Made by a program: the position numbers and the translations under genes. The notes below the pieces were generated by a model. It saw nothing but the letters and a program-made list of their open reading frames with translations. It was not told where the DNA came from and ran no database searches. A DNA stretch of 38,439 nt from Terriglobia bacterium. GTDB lineage: Bacteria > Acidobacteriota > Terriglobia > Bryobacterales > Bryobacteraceae. This document shows, one piece after another, positions 1 to 6,668 of this stretch (the first letter of the stretch is position 1; every line of letters starts with the position of its first letter). Where the stretch lies: NCBI GenBank assembly GCA_020073265.1, contig JAIQFN010000057.1:1-38439 (forward strand), given 5' to 3'.

Positions 1-2
1 TT

Positions 3-203
3 ACGCCCACCTATTCCTCCTGGATGAACCAGGTCGAAATCTGGTTCTCCAAACTGCAACGCGAAGTGATCGATCGCGGCATCTTCACTTCCGTCGCCGA
101 CCTCCGGCGCAAGATCCTGCGCTACATTCGGCTATACGGAAAATCTGCCAAGCCCTTCCGCTGGAAATACTCCGACCCAAGGCGGAGAATTCAGTCGTGG
201 TAA
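3..203 (+). CDS. IS630-family transposase, C-terminal fragment (cut by window edge)
   Basis: An open frame enters from the left edge and ends in TAA at 201-203, giving the last 66 residues of a transposase. It contains the block SSWMNQVEIWFS followed by KLQREVI, FTSVADL and KPFRWKYSDP, which I recognise as the C-terminal part of IS630/Tc1-type DDE transposases; the Glu of NQVE is the usual third catalytic acid. The start and the first two catalytic Asp residues lie outside the window, so I cannot tell whether the element is intact. No terminal inverted repeat could be assigned in the bases after the stop. It lies about 240 bases from the first gene of the modified-peptide cluster. Confidence 0.85.
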   Translation, partial: TPTYSSWMNQVEIWFSKLQREVIDRGIFTSVADLRRKILRYIRLYGKSAKPFRWKYSDPRRRIQSW

Positions 204-300
204 ATACTTCTCACAGACAGCCCACTAGTACCAATAGGCCCTGGCCTTGGACTTCAAGAAGAAAGCACCAGATCCCAGCCAGTTCTGGGAGAGTCGCACT

Positions 301-441
301 ATGTTGGCTGAAGGCGAGGCGTGTTACAAGATACTAAGGGTAGAGGATCGTAAAATCGTGAGCCACCTCAAACCGGCGACTGTCGAAATGTTCGCATGCC
401 CGGCGAGCGGGTACCCAGCCTTTGCCAGGCGGAGCGCTTGA
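301..441 (+). CDS. short unknown ORF coupled to the next gene
   Basis: A 46-residue frame starts at ATG 301, with a GGGAG-like ribosome binding site about nine bases upstream, and ends in TGA at 439-441. The frame could be read from a TTG at 247, giving 64 residues. The stop overlaps the ATG at 441 of the following nucleotidyltransferase-like gene (TGATG), the usual layout for translational coupling. The protein (MLAEGEACYKIL..., ending FARRSA) has no motif I recognise. It may be a leader ORF or the remains of a gene damaged by the neighbouring IS630 element. The coding status is uncertain. Confidence 0.3.
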   Translation: MLAEGEACYKILRVEDRKIVSHLKPATVEMFACPASGYPAFARRSA

Positions 442-1415
442 TGGACCGGCTCCTGGAAGCGCTGTTGTTGCCGGAGCCTGAAGCGCGGCAGGCCTGGGCA
501 GAGTGGCGCGCGACGCAAGACATCGGCACGCTGCCGTATACCAGCCAGCAGTTGTTCCCGACCCTGATTCCAGCCTTTCCGGAGTGGCTGGAAGATGATC
601 CTGCCGCGGCGATCTTAAAAGGCGTCGTTCGGCAGGCTTGGAGTCAGAACCAGCTCCGCCTGCGGAAGGCCGTGGAGTTGGACGCGCTGCTAACGCAAGC
701 GCAAGTCCAGCCTGTGATTGCGGGCCCGCTGGCCTGGGCACTTAGAACCAAGCCGCCGGCCATCCGCGTGATCCCGCACTTGACGCTCCTGGTACCTCGC
801 GGGGACGTCCGCAAGGCGGCGGACGCGCTGGTCCATGCCGGGTGGGAGCCTGATTGGGATTTGCCTTCCGACCAAGCGTGGGACTGGGGTGATCACGTCA
901 GCTTTCGTCAGGAGAACCTGCAGGTGAACCTGCACTGGCGGCTGATCGCGGTGCCGCCCGAAGATGCACTTGAGTGTGAGAGGGCGTTTCTAGCGGGGAC
1001 CGTCCGCATTGAGTGGAACCAGCACGCTCTGTGGACTACGTCGGTGGAAGCCACCCTGCTGCATATTTTGTGCGCTCAGCGCGACGGTGACTTGCCATGG
1101 CAGGCGGATGTGGCGCTGGCTGGCACCGCCGGGATTCATTGGATGACGTTTCTCGAGCTGGCCCGCCGTTTCGGACCGCTGGCGATCGAACGGCTTCGGG
1201 AGCTGCAGCCCTTCAGCCGCCTGGCGATTCCCCCGCTCCCATCGGACGACCCGGGTCCGCTGCGTCGCACGTTCCGGTATGTTTGGAAGCGTTACCGGGC
1301 CCATAGCTATTACCGGAAGGAAGCTTTATGCTGGTCCGGTTTCGCTGAATTTCTGGCCGTGGCGTTCGCTAGGAAATGTGTGCATGCAGTGCCGTCTCGC
1401 TTTCCGCGAAAATAG
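441..1415 (+). CDS. NTP_transf_5-like nucleotidyltransferase family protein, catalytic residues apparently lost
   Basis: A 324-residue protein starting MDRLLEALLL. ATG 441 is chosen because GGCGGAG lies six bases upstream and the upstream ORF stop overlaps it; a longer frame from 396 is possible. The fold reads like the 'uncharacterised nucleotidyltransferase' family (PF14907): a helical N-terminus, a middle strand-helix segment, an 'HLTLLVPRGDV' block at about residues 113-123 and a 'VNLHWRL' block. In the better-conserved paralogue at 4108-5346 the matching segments are IKGPVLA and GDLDFLVPRRHV. Here they are IAGPLAW and HLTLLVP, so the Lys and both Asp of the DxD motif are missing. Such genes often accompany PqqD-like and HPr-kinase-like genes, as here. 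It is probably non-catalytic or altered in role. The last 47 bases overlap the convergent YfhO-like gene. Confidence 0.7.
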   Translation: MDRLLEALLLPEPEARQAWAEWRATQDIGTLPYTSQQLFPTLIPAFPEWLEDDPAAAILKGVVRQAWSQNQLRLRKAVELDALLTQAQVQPVIAGPLAWALRTKPPAIRVIPHLTLLVPRGDVRKAADALVHAGWEPDWDLPSDQAWDWGDHVSFRQENLQVNLHWRLIAVPPEDALECERAFLAGTVRIEWNQHALWTTSVEATLLHILCAQRDGDLPWQADVALAGTAGIHWMTFLELARRFGPLAIERLRELQPFSRLAIPPLPSDDPGPLRRTFRYVWKRYRAHSYYRKEALCWSGFAEFLAVAFARKCVHAVPSRFPRK

Positions 1416-3816
1416 TCCATTCGCATTCAGGTCTGCGATTGGGGGTTTTGCCGCACCTGTCAGAGTCGATCACGTTGAGCGGTCGTTTCGGCACAACGTG
1501 CGGTCCCGCAAGAACCAGGGCGAGTGTACCCCAACTAGTGACAAGCAAGATGTGCCACCCTGCTGGACGGTAGTCGAACTGAATCCGATTCTCTCCCGCG
1601 CGTACGCCAACCGCCCGAAAAATAAAATCTGCGCCGAACACCTCAGCGGATTGTCCGTTCACTCCCGCTCGCCATCCTCGCGACCAGCGCTCCGTCACAA
1701 GCAGCCAGCCGGCCTGCGGGCAAGATACCTCCAGGTCCCAGGCATTGGGGGTATAGCGAAGTATTCTTGTTGCCACTCGCCGCGCAGCCGGCAATTTAGA
1801 GATCGCGTTAACACCTTCGCGGTCGGCTGCGGTCTCAGGTCCCCGCTCGCGGATACGGGCCATCTCTGGCGTGGAATGCACGACCATCACCGGAGCACCG
1901 AGCGCTTCGCTCCGCTTCACGAATGCGGCATAGAAAGGATCAGTCGGGGCGACGATGGCCGCGTCGGTGGAAAACCAGATGCGGTCGGTGCCGGTGGCCA
2001 TATCGACAAGCACGGGGTGCTGTTCGAAGTCCATTTGAAAGCGGTTGGTCAACGTGGCGTAATTGAAGAATGTGGCCATTTTCATCGGAACGTTCTCGTT
2101 GGTTCTTGCGGCCCGCTTCGAATCGGGACCGCTGCAGACGCTCCACCAGGCCGGGCAGTCGCCACGAATCCAGCCCGGAGGCCGCGCATCCCGGTTTAGT
2201 CCATTCCGAGTGAGGTCCAGATTTGCGCTATGGTTCCCGTCGATCCTGGTCCAAACCTGCCGTTCGGACGTCGTGGAATACACGGTTGGGCTAGCAAGGC
2301 GGATTGTAAAGAGAGCGGCGCTGATCGCCAGGCTTCCCAGCAAGACTGGTAGTAGTCTTCTGGATCCGGGTCGAAATAGCAACAGCGAGGCGAGGCCAAT
2401 GGATCCGAGCCAGAGGCAAGCCAGACCTGTGTTAGCGATAGCAAGCCGATCCTCAATGTTCTTGGTGTGGACCCCGTGAAGCACAACATAGTACGAAGTC
2501 AACGCACTGATTCCGGCAATGACCGCCGCGAACGGAAGATGCTTCCAGATGCGCGCTCTAGAATCCTTGATTGCAGCTTGGAGATCCTTGCCAGCCAGAA
2601 GAGCAAGTAACATCACACAAAGCATGGCATAGATGCGAAACATCGCCGGATTTCGAAAATAGCGCGTGGGAGGACAATAGTCATACAACCAGCCCCGTAC
2701 GGGTAGCTGGTTCCCCAGCGCGCAGGCGAAGAAAAACGCCGCAACCGCGAGTAGCCACCACCTCCACAGAGCCCCGGGGCGGTTGATGATCGCTAGCAGT
2801 CCGAGGATGGATATCGAAGCGCCCAGGTAAATATTCGTCAAGGAAATATCGCTGCGGGGCCAAAGCTTAGAATTGTCCTCACCAAATTTAAGCGTCGCCA
2901 GATATGGACTGGCAAAAGTGCTGAGAGCGCCGGCCTCGAGAACACCATCTCCAATCGCTTTATCTCGAGGCCGAACTCCGAGCCCCCGCAGTGCGGTGTT
3001 GGCGATGCCGCGGTCGCTGTATCCGTTGCCTCCTTCAGCAAAGAACGCAAGATAGGTGGGTGCAAGAATCGGCAGTCCCACGAAAAGGACGAGCGCCACC
3101 GCCAAAAGCCCAAACGATAACCTCGGCTTCCGGCCGCCAGCGGGGGACATGCTTAGCGAGAGCGGCTGGTCTTCCCGCGGAAACCAGCAGCGGCCCAGCA
3201 TCCATAGAAACAGGAAGCCGCCGTTCAGGATGGTGAGCCCCGGATAGCCTCCGAGGGCAGACAGGCCCCAGAGACCGCCTGCTTCCATGGCCGGTCTGAG
3301 TGTTCGGGTTTCCAGTGAGACGTCCAACCGCCAGAGTATCCAGGGCAAGAATGAAATCGAGTAGAGCGAACTGGTGTGTTCGGCTTGGCCGGTATAAAAG
3401 CCGCAAAAAGCAAAGCCTAAGGCGACGACGAAACCCGCCCAGGGTGGAGCTCGCAACTGGCGAGCCAGCAAAAGGAGGCCGAGAGGCCCCAAGAACCAGA
3501 TCAGAAGCCAGTACGCACGAAAACCCGACTCTGTGCCGCCCGTGATCGCGCCGACAAATATGGCGATAGGCGAGGTAACGCCGAGCTCCGGCTCGGCATA
3601 ATCAGGTGCGCCGCCGCTTACCCATGGATTCCAGAGAACGATGCGACCTGCGCGAGCATGGTCCGCAATCAACGTGAAGGCAGGGGCAAACAATTCTTCG
3701 GCATCCCAGATTGGAGCCGCTGTCCCATTCACGATCTGTAAATTGCAGATCGCGAATACGATCGCGAGCAGGAGAGCCGCCAGCAACCAATCGCGGTTCT
3801 CTCGCTCATTCCGCAA
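1369..3816 (-). CDS. YfhO-like polytopic membrane protein
   Basis: An 815-residue integral membrane protein with about a dozen hydrophobic stretches, for example LLAALLLAIVFAICNL near residue 10, WLLIWFLGPLGLLLLA near 105 and FGLLAVALVLFVGLPIL near 235. The early loop containing 'IVLWNPWVSGGAPDY' and the C-terminal soluble part with 'GWLLVTERWSRGWRAGVNG' match the YfhO family (PF09586), thought to be GT-C-type glycosyltransferase-like proteins acting at the outer face of the membrane. The start is a TTG at 3816 with GGAAG about eleven bases upstream; no in-frame ATG lies near it. It sits between two nucleotidyltransferase-like genes at the edge of the peptide cluster. Whether it belongs to the pathway is unknown. 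Its 3' end overlaps the convergent gene by 47 bases. Confidence 0.75.
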   Translation of the reverse strand: MRNERENRDWLLAALLLAIVFAICNLQIVNGTAAPIWDAEELFAPAFTLIADHARAGRIVLWNPWVSGGAPDYAEPELGVTSPIAIFVGAITGGTESGFRAYWLLIWFLGPLGLLLLARQLRAPPWAGFVVALGFAFCGFYTGQAEHTSSLYSISFLPWILWRLDVSLETRTLRPAMEAGGLWGLSALGGYPGLTILNGGFLFLWMLGRCWFPREDQPLSLSMSPAGGRKPRLSFGLLAVALVLFVGLPILAPTYLAFFAEGGNGYSDRGIANTALRGLGVRPRDKAIGDGVLEAGALSTFASPYLATLKFGEDNSKLWPRSDISLTNIYLGASISILGLLAIINRPGALWRWWLLAVAAFFFACALGNQLPVRGWLYDYCPPTRYFRNPAMFRIYAMLCVMLLALLAGKDLQAAIKDSRARIWKHLPFAAVIAGISALTSYYVVLHGVHTKNIEDRLAIANTGLACLWLGSIGLASLLLFRPGSRRLLPVLLGSLAISAALFTIRLASPTVYSTTSERQVWTRIDGNHSANLDLTRNGLNRDARPPGWIRGDCPAWWSVCSGPDSKRAARTNENVPMKMATFFNYATLTNRFQMDFEQHPVLVDMATGTDRIWFSTDAAIVAPTDPFYAAFVKRSEALGAPVMVVHSTPEMARIRERGPETAADREGVNAISKLPAARRVATRILRYTPNAWDLEVSCPQAGWLLVTERWSRGWRAGVNGQSAEVFGADFIFRAVGVRAGENRIQFDYRPAGWHILLVTSWGTLALVLAGPHVVPKRPLNVIDSDRCGKTPNRRPECEWTIFAESETALHAHIS

Positions 3817-4095
3817 CAGGCACCGCGCTTCCAGCCGATTTTGGCGATTTCAGATGTGCTCCGCAGAGGTGCCTGCCAGAGTAAGCCTGGATTTCCGCTT
3901 TGACCGGGACTTACATTCTGGCGTCCTGGAATCGACAAGTATACCGGAGGTCGTTGCGATTGCAGCTAAGTTCTTGCTCCTCGCGAGGCACGGCGAGACG
4001 GGCTGCCGCTTGAGCATGACGGTAACTGAGTCTGGCGGAGGGGAATCGCTGGGCTTGTTCCTATTTGTAGTACTCGGCAAACCTGTTAGGGACGG

Positions 4096-4101
4096 TATAA
4101 T
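4096..4101 (+). promoter_or_regulatory. TATAAT -10 element for a possibly leaderless gene
   Basis: A perfect TATAAT lies at 4096-4101, six bases before the GTG at 4108. Transcription would normally begin about seven bases after the -10, at or next to the GTG, so the message would lack a 5' leader. No good -35 hexamer is visible at the usual distance. If the true start is instead ATG 4177, this becomes an ordinary promoter with a leader of about 70 bases. Confidence 0.5.
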
Positions 4102-4107
4102 CCCCGG

Positions 4108-5346
4108 GTGGGCGATCAACGTTCAACTGCAAGTCGCCTGGCTGGAGATTTATTCCAGCCTGATAGCCGGGAAACGATGCTGCTTCTTGCCTGCGCCAGG
4201 AACAGGCTCGATTCCGAAACCATAGAGCAAATCAATGGCATCGTGGCGTCCGGAGAAGTCGACTGGACGCTGGTGGTTCGTCGCGCCATCGCGCATGGTC
4301 TCGCGCCGCTGCTAGCCTGGAACCTCACCCGCACCTGTGCCGACTCGCTGCCGGCCGAACTGGCCACTGCGCTTCGCGACTGGCTTGCCCAAAACCGTGC
4401 GCGCAACCTCGAACTCGCCCACGAAGTCTTGACGATCGTGGACTTGCTCGAGACGCATAACATTCCGGCGATTCCCATCAAAGGCCCCGTGCTCGCGAAG
4501 ACGTTCTTTGGCGACCTGGCGCTGCGGCAAAGCGGCGACTTGGATTTTCTGGTCCCCAGGCGGCACGTCTCGTCTGCCCTGGCCCTCTTCGGTAGCCTGG
4601 GGTACCAAATGAAACAATCGCTGGGTGCCGGGCAGGATGCGGCGTACCGTCGCTATTACTCGGATTTTGAGATGTGGCGCCCGGAGCAAGGGATTATGAC
4701 CGAAGTGCATTGGGACCTGATCCCGCGCGTCATGGCCGTACGCTTCGATATCAATGGTCTCTGGGAGCGCGCCCAGAAAATCCCGTTTGAAGAACGACAC
4801 GTCCTTTCGCTCTCTTCGGAGGATTACCTTATCTTCCTCTGTGTTCATGGATCGAAACACCTGTGGTACAGGTTGAATTGGATTTGCGATATCCACGAGT
4901 TCTTGAGCGCTCAAACCGCGATCGACTGGAAGCGCTGCCTGGAGCTCGCCCGCAAACAAGGCTGCGAGCGTATGCTTTTGCTGGGCTTGATGCTGGCCGA
5001 GGCCCTGCTCCAGGCCGAAATTCCGGAGCCGGTGCGAGAGCGCATGCATGCCGATCCGAGAGCCAGGCAGCTAGCCGAGCAAATGCAAGCGGATTTATTT
5101 CCGGATGAAGGGCGACGGCCGAATATCATGGAGGCCTTTCAACCCTTCCTGCCACTCCGGGAGCGCTTCCGCGACAAATTACTCTACTGCTGGCGGAATG
5201 TGACCACGCCGCGCGTCAATCATTTCGGGATCGTGTCTTTGCCGGGATTCCTATGGTTCCTGTACGTTCCGATCAAGCTTTTGTACGACTATGGCTGGCG
5301 GCCGCTGGTGCGTCCCTGGAAAAAGGATTTGCGTCAGCTTACTTAG
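4108..5346 (+). CDS. NTP_transf_5 family nucleotidyltransferase-like protein
   Basis: A 412-residue protein of the 'uncharacterised nucleotidyltransferase' family (PF14907). Typical landmarks are MLLLACARNRLD near residue 24, PIKGPVLAKTFF at 123-134, the acidic GDLDFLVPRRHV at 143-154 with D144 and D146 forming the nucleotide/metal-binding DxD, TEVHWDLIPR near 205 and HGSKHLWYRLNWICDIHE near 250. The substrate is unknown. Members recur beside HPr-kinase-like and PqqD-like genes in peptide-modification loci, and this window has such a fusion at 10335-11783. The start is GTG 4108, just behind a TATAAT; ATG 4177 with an upstream GGGA is a reasonable alternative. The stop overlaps the stop of the convergent SagB-like gene by four bases. 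Confidence 0.8.
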   Translation: MGDQRSTASRLAGDLFQPDSRETMLLLACARNRLDSETIEQINGIVASGEVDWTLVVRRAIAHGLAPLLAWNLTRTCADSLPAELATALRDWLAQNRARNLELAHEVLTIVDLLETHNIPAIPIKGPVLAKTFFGDLALRQSGDLDFLVPRRHVSSALALFGSLGYQMKQSLGAGQDAAYRRYYSDFEMWRPEQGIMTEVHWDLIPRVMAVRFDINGLWERAQKIPFEERHVLSLSSEDYLIFLCVHGSKHLWYRLNWICDIHEFLSAQTAIDWKRCLELARKQGCERMLLLGLMLAEALLQAEIPEPVRERMHADPRARQLAEQMQADLFPDEGRRPNIMEAFQPFLPLRERFRDKLLYCWRNVTTPRVNHFGIVSLPGFLWFLYVPIKLLYDYGWRPLVRPWKKDLRQLT

Positions 5347-6656
5347 CCGGCCAGATGAGCGAAGCGAGACGAGAGCTCCGGATCTTTGCCCTTGCCCTTG
5401 AGCATCCGAGCCAGTTTCCGCAATGCTCTCGCGCCCAACTCTGCGCGATATCTGCCGCGCAAAACGCGACACGACACTACGCCTGCCGCCGACCGTTCGG
5501 GCTGGAAATCTGCGAGGGCGAGGATCTCTCGCTGTCCATCAGAAAAGACCAAAGCAGCGCTGCGCGCACGCGGGGAGCGGTCGAACGGAGATCCACGGCG
5601 GACTTCGAAATCCTCGATCGAAAGCTTGTGAGAAACACGCGGCACTCCCAGGGCAAACATCCCCACTTCTGATTCATCACGGCTATCCAGATTGAGAATC
5701 TCAGCGACCGCTCGCTCCGGAAAAGCGCCCACCGGACAAGCTGCCAGCCCCAGTGCGGCGGCCGCCAGGTACATGGTCTGATAGAGGGCCCCGACTTCTT
5801 GGAGGATCAAGTGCAGCGGAATCCCTCGGTACTTCCAGGCCGTTCGTCCGAACACCGCCGTCACCAGGAACAACACAGCCGGCCTCCCGTCGCGCGTCGC
5901 CTCGGTTCCCATGCGCTGCATCGCGGAATTCACCAGCGCCGTTCGATAACGCCGATCCTGGCTGATCAGCTCCAGGCGGTGCTGGAAGGGATGGTAGTAA
6001 TAAATCCCCTTGTGAAGCGACTGGACATTCTCCACCAGCGGGTATACTTCGAGTGGATACCGAGCTCCTCCGCTCGGGTAGTTGCGCAACGAGGTTGTGC
6101 CAAACTCGCGGGTCTCGACCAGCGCATGGGCCTGGGCAGTCGCCTGCAGGAATTGCTCCAGCTTGCGCTTTTCCATCGGCCGCGGCGCATAGCTGCGAAT
6201 CGAACGCCGCGCTTCGAGAGAGCCGAAGAGATCGCGCTTGGGAAAATCAGAGTGTTTGCGAAGCGAAAAGCTCTTCAGTCCTTTGACTCGCTTCATTACA
6301 TCCGGAGTTTGCGAGCGGTCCAATGTGCCCGGGAAATAACCGCCCTCAGTGAACTCCCGTTGAAATGCGAGTTCGAGCGGCCGCAGGCGGCCCTGAAACA
6401 GCTTCTCGCCTCCCAGTTCAGAGAACTCGCGCTCTCCGATAAGCACCTTCTCTTCGATCAGTTCCTGTATCGCACTCGAAGAGGGATCGACGGCGTCCTG
6501 ATTGTCCACGGCGCATCCAGGCAGGAAGGCCGCCAGGACCTGGAACATCTCGGACGATAGCTGAAACTTGCTGCCGTAGAGGGAGTGGATCAGCGTGACA
6601 TGCGAGCCATCCGGGTCGGGATAGAAGACACAGTAAGGTGACAGGCGGAATAACAC
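5343..6656 (-). CDS. SagB/ThcOx-type FMN-dependent azoline dehydrogenase
   Basis: A 437-residue nitroreductase-fold protein. The FMN-binding start of the domain, RRSIRSYAPRPM at 150-161, is followed by NYPSGGARYPLEVYPL at 192-207 and later EVGALYQTMYLAAAALGL and ACPVGAF, all typical of SagB-type oxidases (TIGR03605 type). These oxidise azolines made by YcaO cyclodehydratases to aromatic azoles. The N-terminal 140 residues form the extra domain usual in this family. The start is GTG 6656, with GGAGG five bases upstream, inside the short gap after the YcaO stop, so it is co-translated with and downstream of the cyclodehydratase gene. Together they imply ring formation on a small peptide; the candidate peptide is encoded divergently at 9316. 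Confidence 0.88.
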   Translation of the reverse strand: MLFRLSPYCVFYPDPDGSHVTLIHSLYGSKFQLSSEMFQVLAAFLPGCAVDNQDAVDPSSSAIQELIEEKVLIGEREFSELGGEKLFQGRLRPLELAFQREFTEGGYFPGTLDRSQTPDVMKRVKGLKSFSLRKHSDFPKRDLFGSLEARRSIRSYAPRPMEKRKLEQFLQATAQAHALVETREFGTTSLRNYPSGGARYPLEVYPLVENVQSLHKGIYYYHPFQHRLELISQDRRYRTALVNSAMQRMGTEATRDGRPAVLFLVTAVFGRTAWKYRGIPLHLILQEVGALYQTMYLAAAALGLAACPVGAFPERAVAEILNLDSRDESEVGMFALGVPRVSHKLSIEDFEVRRGSPFDRSPRARSAALVFSDGQREILALADFQPERSAAGVVSCRVLRGRYRAELGARALRKLARMLKGKGKDPELSSRFAHLAG

Positions 6657-6668
6657 GCGTACCTCCAG

